Positions 34,570 through 45,065 of a stretch of DNA of 64,000 nt are shown here, piece by piece (position 1 is the stretch's first letter; each line of letters begins with the position of its first letter). Below the pieces are notes generated by a model. That model saw only the letters and a program-made list of their open reading frames with translations. It did not search any database and had not been told where the DNA came from. The stretch is from Adiantum capillus-veneris (lineage: Eukaryota; Streptophyta; Polypodiopsida; Polypodiales; Pteridaceae): contig CM043968.1 of the NCBI GenBank assembly GCA_014529385.2, positions 4,011,501 to 4,075,500 of the forward strand, read 5' to 3'. Made by a program: the position numbers and the translations under genes.

Positions 34570-34738
34570 AGCTGGGAGAAAACTGTGGACTGTTTTAGCC
34601 CTGGTCAAGGCCTAATGCCAGCTAGCTTTAAAGTACACATGGTTCCCCGTGAAGGTGGTGGCACGAATGAAATGGAGGAGACATTAGATCCTGATTTTGG
34701 AGAAGCAGCAATTGGTCGAGTTGCTCCCGTTGACTCTG
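34570..34738 (+). CDS. Alkaline/neutral invertase, exon 2
   Basis: Reads [20 protein letters not shown], then [21 protein letters not shown] and [16 protein letters not shown], continuing exon 1 in frame. This is the GH100 segment just before the LWW...LLRAY block. The exon ends in phase 1 at TCTG/GTATAT, splitting the glycine codon as expected for the family. No LWW or GIHGHPLEIQ exon could be found in the remaining 29 kb, which is filled with transposons. Either intron 2 exceeds 29 kb or the gene is truncated. Confidence 0.92.
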
Positions 34739-35160
34739 GTATATTTTCTCAACTCCTCCGTGCTTTAGAATGTTATCTATAATTATTTGTGAGAATAGGC
34801 TAACCTTGCACTGGCAGCAAGCTCTTGTATGAATCTAAAATCAGCTTGCCCTAGCTCTTTAAGCGTTCTAATGCTAACGATGTCAAACTAATCTTTTTAG
34901 AGTGATCAAGCAGAAGAAACATCAACTTTTCAAGGATCTGGTAACAGACTTTCAATAGCCACATCAATCTCCATAAGTAGAGAGTAAACGTGTCTTTTCT
35001 TGTCACCAAGTATGCTCTATACATGGATTGCCCCTTTCTTTTGAGAACATCCCTTGCTCAGCCATCATGGAGGTCACCATAGTTTCATGAACGGGATGAA
35101 TCCTGAAGCTACTGACATTGCCCTTCATGCTTCATTTTGAAGGATAGGTAGTGTGAACTT
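34739..35160 (+). other. Start of invertase intron 2 or downstream spacer
   Basis: Begins with the donor GTATAT after exon 2. No further exon, mobile domain or repeat was recognised before the copia fragment at 35165. Confidence 0.5.
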
Positions 35161-35164
35161 GCTA

Positions 35165-35950
35165 GACAGGTAACACCACTGGGGTGTAACTAGTGACAGC
35201 GGAAGAACGAGTCCCATATGTTGGTAACCACCAAGAAAAGTCACAGTTGCCCAACTCTAGTTGAGAATGGTAGTAAAGAATTTTCTGAGGGTGATCTAGT
35301 ATTCGAAAGCTCCCACTTGATGCCATGGTCCGCACAAAACTGTACAAAAGCATTGGAGGTAAACTCGCCACCCTTGTCCGCACAAACAACTCCTTCACAA
35401 GTGTGCCAATTCTTGAAGATCTCAAAAGCCTCATTCTCGCGCTTGAGGAAGTACACTCAAGTAAATTGGCTGAAACATAAAGTATAGAGCTCTACCTAAG
35501 GATGAAGTTTGCATAGGTCCACAAAGGTCGATGTGAACCAACTCCATAACTGTAGTAGCTTGGCGTGTAGAGTGCTTTGAAATAGCCTCTTTACATGAAT
35601 GCACGAAGTGCATTGTTCTTGCTTATTCTCAACATCTGGTAAGGCTTGTATCATCTGATTACAAAAAGCATGACGGAGAGCATCAATATTCAAGTGGCCA
35701 AACCAATAATGCCAGAGATCACCTGTAGGAGAGCCTATAACCTCCCAACAGCCTGGAGCTTGTAGAGACCGTGCTCCATTGTGCCCACCTTGACCTCCTT
35801 GCCAGACTCAAGATCTTGAAAGGCAATCGAGTGCTCTGTCAAGACCACCTCCTTGCCTAACTTACACACCTTGTGCACCGACAAGATGGAAGCCCAATTA
35901 TGGAACATAAAGAACCTTGGAGCAATGCATCTCCCCTGAGCAACTTGGGA
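35165..35950 (-). pseudogene. Ty1/copia fragment (GAG-pre-integrase and integrase)
   Basis: On the minus strand, 35950-35700 shows the pre-integrase part (FQDLESGKEV, then LNIDALRHAFCNQMIQ). 35693-35431 shows the zinc finger (CTSCIHVK) and the start of the core (MELVHIDLCGPM). 35456-35241 shows FKNWHT ... ADKGGEFTSNAFVQFCADHG, with the second catalytic aspartate changed in context (usual SDNGGE reads ADKGGE). Several frame changes divide it; protease, RT and RNase H are missing. The chromoviral LTR at 35955 abuts it. Confidence 0.8.
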
Positions 35951-35954
35951 TCAA

Positions 35955-37416
35955 TGAAACCGGCTAGTAGACTCACTAAAGGGCGGTAAACTTTTGCTTT
36001 CACTCAATCTTTACTTTGATTAACTTTACTTGGTACTTTACGACATAGGGGAACTTTACGAATAAACTTGAGACTAGAATTCAACACTTCAAACAAACCA
36101 CTACTTGGCAGCTAGTGCTCCCAAGTAGACAGTGACACAGTGCTGGCCCCAAAGGTTGGCGCCCCTTTTGGTATTTCTTTATCCAATTAAGCTTTGGAGA
36201 AAAACCTGTAAACTCCTAAGTACCGTGCCACTTTTATTGGGCTGAAAATGGCCCACTCTAGCCCAATTTCGGCAACATAAACAACTGTAGAAGGCTTCAC
36301 AAACAAAATCCCCATGAAATAGGTGACTTTCCCGCTTTTTTTGGGCTGAAAATGGCCTACTCTAGCCCAATTTTGGCAGCGTAACAATTGTAGAAGACTT
36401 CACAGACTAAATCCCCATGAAATAGGTGACTTTCCCAACGCATAGAGCACTTTTCTAAACTTGGCGAAAAATTTCAAGTTACAGCATGCTGAGTTCTCTG
36501 TTTTTGGCCTCTACAATGCACCAGAATACCCATATAGCGATTCCCTAGCTTCCTTGAAGCTCCTGGGCCTGTTAGGCAACAAAAACGGCCAAAACCCTAA
36601 ATCTGCAAAAATACACAGCAGGCTGTAATTTTCTGCCTTGGGCTCTGTTTCGCATGCCGGTCACATTCATAGCAAGCCCTTGAGCTCACGCACCTGTAGG
36701 GCTACTCACACTTTGATTTGGATGAGATTTCTTGTGAGAAATCTCTCCGAATCAACCTGTACTTGTGGGGATTAGCAAGTAGCTAATCAGGTACGTATGC
36801 AAGAGGCTTTTGCCTCGGCAATCGCGCATAAACCCACACAATTGTACATACAGATGAGTAGCCCTTGAGCTAGGCATCACATTTCTGTATTTAAAAGGGA
36901 AGAGGTGTGCGTGAGAGCGGAAACATCGTGTACATAGATCAGAGGAGAAGGCAAGCTTTCTATTAAGGCTGTGACCCACTACTCACACACATAGTAGCAC
37001 TTATGAAGTCAAAATCAGCTCCTTTTCCCTCGCTCAATTTTGGGCACCCCCTCTTGCTGATGTGTCTGGCAGATGCATCTAGAGCCGCCATGTGTCTGGT
37101 TTGCCCTTTTGAGTTAAATTCCTAGTACCCACAAACGTAAAATGTGTTGCATGGAGCCTAAATGACTTTGAAATTTTGAATTGAGCTTAGCTACCCTTTT
37201 ACTCCTCGGATTTCAATGCCGATTGGCCCGACTAACTCGTGGCGACCTGGCCTTCACTGTTGTGGGTGAATCTCTTGGTAGTCAGTGTTTCGCAGTGGCT
37301 AAGCCCATACAATGTCCGACCATGTGTGACTTCAAAAAGAGGGTCCCAAAAATTAAATAAAAATCAAGGGAAAGAAACCAACAACTAAGGTTAGTGGTTG
37401 TCAGAGCCTTGTGACA
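35955..37416 (-). mobile_element. Chromovirus 3' LTR (copy A)
   Basis: Collinear with 56611-58089. In element orientation it starts TGTCACAAGGCTCTGAC at 37416 and ends GCCGGTTTCA at 35955. Both copies share the ordered blocks 'ggccccaaa.gttggcgcccc', 'gcacatacaactgtacatac'-type sequence, and 'catacaatgtccgaccatgtg'. The polypurine side continues into a chromodomain gene fragment at 37638, so this is the 3' LTR of a minus-strand element. Confidence 0.82.
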
Positions 37417-37440
37417 TAACCCCCCCTCTTGAAATCCCAA
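37417..37440 (-). other. Polypurine tract of chromovirus copy A
   Basis: On the minus strand the bases before the LTR read 'gatttcaagagggggggtta', preceded by 'aatcgaggatgtttggg'. This is the usual chromoviral polypurine tract and the stem beside it. Confidence 0.8.
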
Positions 37441-37637
37441 ACATCCTCGATTGCATGCCAGATATACATGCCATAGATGATTTAGTGTGATTAGCACCCT
37501 TTTATTATCACATGTATGTGCAAGAAAGGTCATAAATATAGATACAAATGAATTAATGAAACCTCATACTATTGTCATTTCTGTCTATGATAGAACTGAG
37601 CATTGTACCTGTGACACTTGTTGAGCAATGTACGCTT

Positions 37638-38098
37638 TTATTGCATTGAATCTGTATGTACATATGATGTGCTAGCTCCATCATCACCCCTCTTTTGAGC
37701 ACGTTGAGTTGGGGCATACACTGATTGTAACCCAAAGGCTTCAAAGTAAAACTGCAATACATTTAGTGACTCTAGGAGTTCATTTTCTTCCATCCACTTT
37801 GCATCCATCGGTGGATAGTTTTTGAACTTCACCAAATAGCGTCGTGCAACTTTTCCCTTAACTTTTCTTTCCTTATGTGCCAAAACTTGCTAAGGAACCG
37901 GGATCTCATCAAGTTCCTCAACTTTTGGTTGATCTTCATCAGGCATACCTTTTGGCACATCACCCACAAAGGGTCTTAGAAGACTCTTGTGAAACGCATA
38001 TGAATCTTCCAAGTGTCAGGCAATTTCAGCCTATAGGAAACATCGTTGATCTTGTCAGGTACTTGAAAAGGCCCATAGTAACGCATGCTAAGTGTTAG
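37638..38098 (-). pseudogene. Chromovirus integrase end with chromodomain (copy A)
   Basis: From 38098 downwards: LSMRYYGPFQVPDKINDVSYR and LKLPDTWKIHM of the integrase C-terminus, then EELDEIPVPQQVLAHKER, then the chromodomain VARRYLVKFKNYPPMDAKWM. It is nearly the same protein as the C-terminus at 58260-58740. The chromodomain itself is uninterrupted; a frame change precedes it. Homology stops sharply at about 38098, where another element's LTR begins. Confidence 0.85.
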
Positions 38099-38099
38099 T

Positions 38100-38475
38100 C
38101 CCTCGCCGGATCCATTTTGCACACATGACATGTCACAAGCCAAACTCACACCTAGACAGACGTAGTGAGTAGACATCAGGCTCACCTCCCAGCCATATAG
38201 CCAATACAGGCTCACCCCCGAGCCTGGGGGCCCGCAGGCTGCAGCCAAGCGGGCTAGCCTCTACCACAAGGGCCGGCGTCCCGTACCACCAAGCCCACAC
38301 TAATACGGGAGTATAGGTAGAGCTGTTGAGGGCCAAGAGTCCAAGTGTGGTGATCACACCAGACGTCTCACAAATGAGACCCAAGTCCTATCAATAGGAC
38401 TTCATAACCTATGGACCAAGTTCACATTGGCCGGACATACTGCAGGCGCCCATCCTGATATCTGGGGATGTAACA
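38100..38475 (-). mobile_element. Truncated 3' LTR of a second chromovirus (copy E)
   Basis: In element orientation the LTR starts TGTTACATCCCCAGATATC at 38475, directly after a polypurine tract (AAATAAGGGGAGAAG, 38476-38490). It runs to about 38100, where it meets copy A. It is GC-rich ('gagcctgggggcccgcaggctgc'). No second copy is in the window, so the far end is inferred. Confidence 0.55.
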
Positions 38476-38499
38476 CTTCTCCCCTTATTTTTAATTGCT

Positions 38500-40713
38500 G
38501 TCCTCAGCAATATCCTCAGTTATGAAATTGGGAAAGCGATTCCTTAACGATCTAAGTGATTCCCAAGTAGCTTGGGATGCAAGACGATGCTTCCACTTGA
38601 TCAAGTACTTGGGGTTAAGAAGTCTTGCGAGACTTGCGCACCCTGTGGTCGAGAACCGATTTGGGTTCAAGTGGAATGTAATGGGTGGTGTCTTCCAAGT
38701 TCGGGACTTGGTTAGGAGGAATCACTAAATCCTTCTACCCTAGCCGTTCTTTTAGGCGGCTTACGTGGAACACGGGATTTACAGTAATGCCTTGAGGCAG
38801 GTCCAACTTATAAGAAACCCCACTTATCTTCTTTGTGATCTGAATCGGACCACAATAAGGCGAAGATAATTTTGAGCATGCACCAATTCGGATCGTTTCG
38901 GGATCCTTTGGAACTCTAAGGTACACCCACATGCCCTCTTGGAGTTGGCGGAGTTGCCGATGCTGATTAGCGTAAAAAGTGGCACGATCTTGTGCCGTCT
39001 TAATGCTCTCTTTTGTGACCTGGAGCATTTCTTGCATATCATGTAAGAAATCGGCTAGCAATCGCATCTTGATCCCCTTGAATCGAGTGGCAATTGGTGG
39101 TTTCGGCTCATAACCGTACGTAAGTATAGACGGGCTATAACTAGTAGCCGAGTGCTTTGTACTGTTATAAGCAAACTCAATCCATGGGAGATAGCGTTCC
39201 CAATTAGATTGACGTCAAGAGACATACGCTTGTAGCATGTTCTCCATAGTTTAATTTGTGTATTCGGTCTGTCCACCATTAGCTTCAGGATGATCTGAGG
39301 ACGACATGCATAGACGGGTCTTCAATTTTTGGAAGACCATTTGCCAAAAATTGCCTGTGAATTTTGGATCACGATCACTGACAATTTCGTCGGGCAAACC
39401 ATATAATTTGTATAAATGTTCCACAAAGAGGTGAGCTAATTCTTGGCTCTCTATGGTGGAATGTGTAGGGATAAATCATGCCATTTTGGTGAGTCGATCG
39501 ACAATAATGGTATCATGCCCACGGTTGGTTCGGGGTAATCCAACTACAAAATCCATAGAAATACTTGCCCATTTGCTATTGGGAATTTGCAAAGGATGTA
39601 ATAACCCAATGTGTTTTTGTCGTTTAGCTTTGTTGAGTTGACATTGCGTGCATTCCCGCACATACTTTTCAACAAAAGCTTTCATGTGCCAAAAATACCG
39701 GCCAACGAAGGCCCAGAGTATGGTGTATGCGAGGGTGTCTTGCACTTGGTGCATCACGACACTGGAACAAAATTTGCTTGCAGATATCCTTATCAACGGG
39801 CACACAGACTTTGCCTTGCTTGAAAAGTAGTCCATTACGAATGGAATACTTCTCCGCTACCTTTCTCTCTATAGCCAGCTTAGAGGCGTCCAAACCGCCA
39901 TAGTTTTCCGAGCTACGTATTCCCTCTTGGACTGATTGCCAGATTGCACCAAAGTGACGATCATTTGGCAACGCCCTTTGAGAGAGATAGAAGTCAGTCG
40001 AAATTTCAGCAAACGAAAGTGTATTTACCTTAGAGATCCTACTAAGGGCATCAACTACCACATTGGTAGCACCCTTCCGGTAGCATATCTCGAAATCATA
40101 CTTATGCATAAGTTTGGCCCACCTTGCCTTCGAAATCAAAGGTCGGGCTAATCACAGAGATATTTCAAAGAGTGGTGGTCTGTCCACAGCACAAAGTGGG
40201 CATCAGAAAGGTAATGGCGCCAAACCTTCAAGGCATAGGCTACAGGCGGCCCATCCTAATACAGGATTGCGCCAATTGCATAATCACCGGCATCCATTTC
40301 CACCACAAAGGGTTTTTTTGGATCCACAATTTGAAACATCTATGCAGTAGTAACAAGCCGCTTCAATGTTTGGAAACAATGATCGAGCTCATCGGTCCAT
40401 CGGATTGACGGACTGGCACTACGCTTTTTGCTTTTGACGCTCTTTAGCAGATGAGTAAAGGGTTCGGCAATACGAGCGTAGTCCTTGATAAATTTCCGAA
40501 AAAAGCCCGTAAAACCCAAAAGGATTTCACTTGCCTGATCATGCGAAGAATGGGCCAATCCAGCACAACACGCATCTTGTCGGGGTCAATGCGAATGCCA
40601 TTGGTCGAGATGACATGACCCAGATCTAGCAATTCCGTGCGAAAAAAATTGCACTTGCTTTGCTTCGCATACAACTTTTCTTGTCTCAAAACACGTAAGA
40701 CAAGACGAAGGTT
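38500..40713 (-). pseudogene. Chromovirus copy E pol: RT end, RNase H, integrase, chromodomain
   Basis: Reading down from 40713: RT thumb LRLVLRVLRQEKLYAKQSKC and DLGHVISTNGIRIDP; RNase H end YRKGATNVVVDALSRIS; integrase zinc finger ECTQCQLNKAKRQ; core SMDFVVGLPRTNRG; C-terminus FYANQHRQLRQLQEGMWVYL and GVSYKLDLPQGITVNPVFHVS; and a divergent chromodomain (YLIKWKHRLASQATWESL at about 38560-38620). Many frame changes and stops occur. The sequences differ from copy D, so this is a separate chromovirus lineage. Confidence 0.82.
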
Positions 40714-40718
40714 GTAGG

Positions 40719-41312
40719 TGTCACAAGATGCTGACGTGTCAAGCCACTGAAGAACGGAGCCAACTTGCAGATCCCGGCCGAGGGGCCTAAACCCTAGAAG
40801 CAACCAAAGAAGTTGAAGTTCTCACCAACTTACAGATCCTCGCCAAGTGGGTCTACTTATAAAGAAGTTCCCGCCAACTTATGGGACCCCGTCCGATTGG
40901 GCCCAAGTGACCTATGTTAAAATAAAGACCAAAATACACACACACATACACAAGCTTATTTGCGTGGAGCCTGATGACGTGGCAGGCAAGTATGGAATTC
41001 CGGATTTTGCGTTGACTTGTTGACGTGGCAGCCTGTATGGATTTTCGTGATTTACGCTAGTTGATTTTCTGCGCCAGCTTTTGGGCCAATTGCTTTTGAG
41101 TTTCAAGCTTTTCATGTAAATTGCATTTCAAGGCCAAGGGCCTTTAAATAAGTGCAGAGGGCTCAGTCTCTGGCACGCTTCAGTGAGAAGGTGCAGAGCG
41201 CAAGTACTGGCATTGTACTGAGTTCAAGTAATATAAAGAAATACCGAAATGGGCGCCAAGGTTTGGGGCCAATACTCTTTGGGGTGGAATTCCGCCATTC
41301 CGTGTCGTGTGT

Positions 41313-41348
<36 letters not shown>

Positions 41349-41427
41349 AGTTTCAGTTGTTATTGAAGTGCTAAAAATTTGTTCAGTCTGTTCTTTTCTA
41401 TTGGCACGTGGTGCCCGTCTTGTGATA
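40719..41427 (+). mobile_element. Solo LTR inserted in chromovirus RT
   Basis: Starts TGTCACAAGATGC and ends CTTGTGATA, a 9-bp inverted repeat with one C-to-T mismatch. It is flanked on both sides by GTAGG (40714-40718 and 41428-41432). Removing it joins the RT frame from EEHL to LRLVLRVL. It carries a TATA-like 'tttaaataag' at about 41143, the LTR block 'aagaaataccgaaatgggcgcc' at 41236, and a (CT)n tract. No internal sequence remains, as expected after LTR-LTR recombination. Confidence 0.9.
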
Positions 41428-41432
41428 GTAGG

Positions 41433-41800
41433 TGTTCCTCAAGTGTTCCGTTGTGAATTAAGATACAATCAAGGAACACAACAACCCACTTTCCCAAATA
41501 CGGACGAAAGACCCATTCATTATTTGTTGGAAAGTGGCAAGAGCGTTGGTCAACCCAAAGGGTAACACCAAAAACTGGTAATGTCCATACCGTGTACGAA
41601 ACGTGGTTTTCGGGACATCACGCCGTATCTGATGATACTCGGAACGTAGGTCAATCTTGGTGAAATAACGAGCACCTGAGAGTCGGTCCATAAGTTCATC
41701 CATACGAGGTAACAGATACTTATATTCGACAGTGACCTTATTGAGACCTTTGTAATCTACACAGAAGCGCATCCCACCGTCCTACATCCATTGGTTCTCT
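41433..41800 (-). pseudogene. Chromovirus copy E RT, fingers and palm
   Basis: The frame from about 41795 gives [34 protein letters not shown] and [19 protein letters not shown]. After a frame change comes [20 protein letters not shown]: the catalytic Y-L-D-D reads F-L-D-C. The C-terminal remainder lies at 40713 beyond the solo LTR. Protease and nucleocapsid are missing between this and the gag-like part at 41886. Confidence 0.85.
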
Positions 41801-41885
41801 CAGCTCGATGAAAGGGACCACCCGAGACAATCGTTTAGTCAGTATATCTGTTTCTACAATGTATTCAAATTCATCTTGTTCATTT

Positions 41886-42278
41886 TCATGTCTTTGTGTG
41901 TCCCATCCATCGGGAAGACCTTCGATTCAGATGTCTTTCTGTGCTTTGTACTCTCTCCTTTTCTTTAATAACAGACAAAACTTCTTCGGAAAAGCTTTGC
42001 TGGTTTACCTTAACAGTAGCTTTGTCTTCTTCAATCTTTGGTGGGTGCTCTTCCATTGCTGTTTGCTTTGTTGTCAACTCTTGTACTTTGGTTTGAAGCG
42101 TTGCTATGTGTTCTTCCTTCTTCTGTAGCTCGTGCCTGACAAGATTGAGTTCAGCCTGTAATTTCTTCATTTCTTGTAGCAGGTAAGATTCCCATGCTGT
42201 TTGTTTTGTGACCGGTGGAGGGATGCGGTCTGGTTGTGTCAGGACGTCGGCAAAAGATTTTGTTTGCTCTCCTGTCAT
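41886..42278 (-). CDS. Gag-like coiled-coil protein N-terminus of copy E
   Basis: An open 130-codon stretch starting MTGEQTKSFADVLTQPDRI. Residues about 35-80 form a coiled coil (EMKKLQAELNLVRHELQKK, then IATLQTKVQELTTKQ). The rest is acidic and Lys-rich. It precedes RT on the same strand at gag position, but no capsid or zinc knuckle is visible, so the gag assignment rests on place and composition. Confidence 0.45.
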   Translation of the reverse strand: MTGEQTKSFADVLTQPDRIPPPVTKQTAWESYLLQEMKKLQAELNLVRHELQKKEEHIATLQTKVQELTTKQTAMEEHPPKIEEDKATVKVNQQSFSEEVLSVIKEKERVQSTERHLNRRSSRWMGHTKT

Positions 42279-42308
42279 AGTGCGGGTGTGTATGTAAGGG
42301 GCGGGGTG

Positions 42309-42512
42309 TTAGGGAAGTGCCCACCAAAGGGGGTCCCCACCCTCAACCCCCTTGGTGGCTATTGTCTCACCCTCAAGCCCTAAAGGCTGCCAAAACAGCA
42401 AAACGCTGGACATTAGGCGTGCGAGGGAACGAATGCGAGGGAGGAAGGGCTGGCGAACAGCAAGTGCGGGAGGGAGAGAGAGGGAGCAGGCGTGGGAGGA
42501 CAGTAGGTGCGC

Positions 42513-42576
<64 letters not shown>

Positions 42577-43085
42577 AGAAGAAGAAGAAGAAGAAGAAGA
42601 AGAGAGTTTTAACGTTGTAGGAAACTATTCCAAGAGACCTTAAAGATCTGGCCGACGAGGAGCTGAACTCAAGAGCTGTTATTCAAGAGGGAAATGGCAT
42701 AACCAATCTGCCACACTTGGGTGATAGAAAGGTTATACCATTTTCCTCTTTTATTAGTGCACACACCCCCCCCCCCGAGAAGACGAAAAGAAGAGAGTTC
42801 TAACATCGTAGGAAACTATCCCAAGAGACCTTAAAGATCTAGCCGATGAGGAGTTGAACTCAAGACCTGTTATTCAAGAGGGAAGTGAAAATGAAATGAA
42901 ATGTTAAAATGACCTATGAGACCAAACTGATACAATCTTGGTGGATCTAATACAATGTGTGGGTACAAAAATAAAATGAGTAAAGTGAAAAACTAAAATC
43001 TTAACTGCTAGATGTGAACTAAGCAGCTAGCTGGAGCTTGGAACTGTGTAGGATATGAGTAGGGGGGTGAAAGTAGTGACTGGGG
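42309..43085. repeat. Repeat-rich spacer with (GA)n, (GAA)n and a duplicated segment
   Basis: It starts TGTTAGGGAAGTGCCCACC. A (GA)n tract (about 42519-42571) passes into (GAA)n (to 42603). The segment 'ctattccaagagaccttaaagatctggccga...' at 42598-42711 recurs at 42790-42892, about 184 bp later. It may be a 5' LTR of copy E, but no second copy or primer site confirms this. Confidence 0.6.
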
Positions 43086-43229
43086 GACTAATACAACACA
43101 ATGTGGGTGTGCGTGTGGGAATATAATGGGCGAGAGCTAATACAAAGGCTGATACAAGATGAGCAAGGTGTACAATCCTCAAAAGAGCTAAAACATAGGA
43201 GATCCATCATCGGTCGCTGGCGGATCTTA

Positions 43230-43622
43230 TCAATCTCCTCCATGGTCAATCGTCTGATCGGGCGTCGTGAATGTTGGGCCAAAGTGATCCGAATCCTCTG
43301 ATGCAGCCTCCATCGATGCTTTGTAGTCTTCTGTAAGTTGTGGGCGTCTAGATCTCCCTAGCTCGGTCGCTCGATCGATCAACGTGCCGCTCGTGTGAGG
43401 AGAATGTGAGCTTTGCTGTGGTAGCTGCTCCTCTGGCTGCCCAGTGTCCACTCTAAAGAAGACTGTGATTCGTCTCTGACACTGGCTAGCCTCGCCTCTC
43501 GTCAGTCTCTCTTTGTGTCTGCGCAGCTCGAGCAAAAATAGACCCATACATCTCTGGTCCTCCTCTAGAGAGTGGTCCAAAGCCCTCTCTGAATAGGCAG
43601 TGAAAGTGGCCTTGTATCTCAT
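43230..43622 (-). CDS. Unassigned 130-codon ORF
   Basis: The frame reads MRYKATFTAYSERALDHSLE, MGLFLLELRRHKERLTRGE and ends with Ser/Thr/Asp-rich sequence. Composition is protein-like and not low-complexity, but I recognise no family. It lies between degenerate retroelement parts and could be a gag-region relic or a chance frame. Confidence 0.25.
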   Translation of the reverse strand: MRYKATFTAYSERALDHSLEEDQRCMGLFLLELRRHKERLTRGEASQCQRRITVFFRVDTGQPEEQLPQQSSHSPHTSGTLIDRATELGRSRRPQLTEDYKASMEAASEDSDHFGPTFTTPDQTIDHGGD

Positions 43623-43665
43623 AGTAAACTAGGCAGTGGCATGTGTAGTGCAACTCTCAGGCTCC

Positions 43666-43667
<2 letters not shown>

Positions 43668-43746
<79 letters not shown>
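43668..43746. repeat. (GA)n microsatellite
   Basis: About 79 bases of pure GA. It follows 'ctccatgagagag', the same kind of start ('gccatgagagag') as the GA tract in the LTR at 44402. Confidence 0.95.
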
Positions 43747-43748
<2 letters not shown>

Positions 43749-43754
43749 TCCTGA

Positions 43755-44163
43755 ACCAATCAACCTCGGCAATGAATAACTGATGCAATGTAGAAGCCAA
43801 TAACTGTCCAAGAAGGGCGACTGCTCGCATTGTGAATCTTGATCAAACATTCCAAGGAGCTTCAACCACATATCGTTGGCAGTCTTCAAAGTCTGAATGC
43901 CTGGAGAAATTTCCTTTGTAAGAGATTCCGCAATGGCCGACATTGCCTTCAAGTTACAAGCATCCCAATTGACACACAAATTTAGATACTCGTCATCTTG
44001 AAGGCGAGTGTACCTTTTGTTGGGATCCCTCGTAGGACGGGGCTCCGAGCCGTCAACTATGTCCCATAAGCCTTTTTGTGAGAACCAAAGTCACATAATC
44101 AAGTTCCGGGCGTAGTTATCGCCGTTCAGTCTGTTGCTGGCGCTCGAGCAAGGGGGGACCATG
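43755..44163 (-). pseudogene. Copia gag N-terminal remnant
   Basis: Reading from 44163: MVPPCSSASNRLNGDNYARN, then LWFSQKGLWDIVDGSEPRP, DEYLNLCVNWDACNLKAMSA and TANDMWLKLLGMFDQDSQ. This is the order of a UBN2-type copia Gag N-terminus. One stop (at about 44094) interrupts it, and the rest is lost at the GA tract. Confidence 0.65.
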
Positions 44164-44359
44164 TTGAAGTTACAAGATTTGGAAATAATAAAAAAAACCT
44201 TCTCGCACTCCAAAAGCCGCACACAATCCAAGCCGTGCACTAATTTCTTTACTGTCGTCCCTCTCTTGAGCTTCAATCCCGAGTTCTTCCAAGCTGCTCC
44301 CAAAAACAAAGACCTTCGATGCCCAAGCCGTTCCCCAAACTCGTCCAAAAAACTTCTCA

Positions 44360-44364
44360 GTAAG
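44360..44364. repeat. Left target site duplication GTAAG
   Basis: GTAAG directly before the LTR at 44365 matches GTAAG at 46970-46974 after the other LTR. Confidence 0.88.
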
Positions 44365-44405
44365 TGTTGGGTGTTGGCTATGGAGGATGGCGAGGTGGAC
44401 GAGCC

Positions 44406-44471
<66 letters not shown>

Positions 44472-44879
44472 ACACCAAGACACCAAGAAAGAAAAAGCAT
44501 GCTATATCTTCTATAATAAAAACCTTACATATAAGAGGCCTTGCCATGCAAACTTCAAAAAGGAGTTGGAGTACACATGCATGCTCTAAGAGCTAATTCC
44601 CCATGGGTAGATAACCGACTAGAGCTTGAAACCTAACAATCCCCTCCTCAAACCCGAACTATATACATCACTCTCATGATATCTCGACTTTTTGGTGTAC
44701 TCGACAACCGTGAGTTTTAGGTTCTCTCACAACCAAGGATTTTGGTGTATCCATAACCTGGTGCTATGATAGTAAACCCCCCCCCTTGAACAGATAGGAT
44801 GTAGGTTAAAAAAAATTAGCCACCAATAAATGGAGTTTTTAGTTCACCGCCAAACCTTGGATTTAAGGTGTACCAAATA
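44365..44879 (-). mobile_element. 3' LTR of gag-only retroelement
   Basis: Starts TGTTGGGTGTTGGC and ends GTGTACCAAATA on the plus strand. It is collinear with 46464-46969. Near its start it contains a long (GA)n tract (44408-44466). Ends are TG...TA, where the last pair is probably CA changed to TA. Confidence 0.88.
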
Positions 44880-45065
44880 ACCTCATGAGAAGGAGAAACA
44901 AAATAGGACTTGAACAAAACCTGATAGTTTGGGAGGTCTTACCACTCATGTGTTGCAGTGTCTATAGCTCGTATAATTTATTTTGACTAGGAAAAATATT
45001 TAAAAAATTGATCTAAAAAACATCATTGTCAATAGAAAACATTTGAGATTCTGTGTCTCCATCAA

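Noticed and set aside
36150-36170. TTGGCGCC in LTRs as a tRNA-Lys primer binding site
   Set aside because: It lies inside the LTR, 120-195 bp from its end, so it cannot serve as a primer site for minus-strand synthesis.
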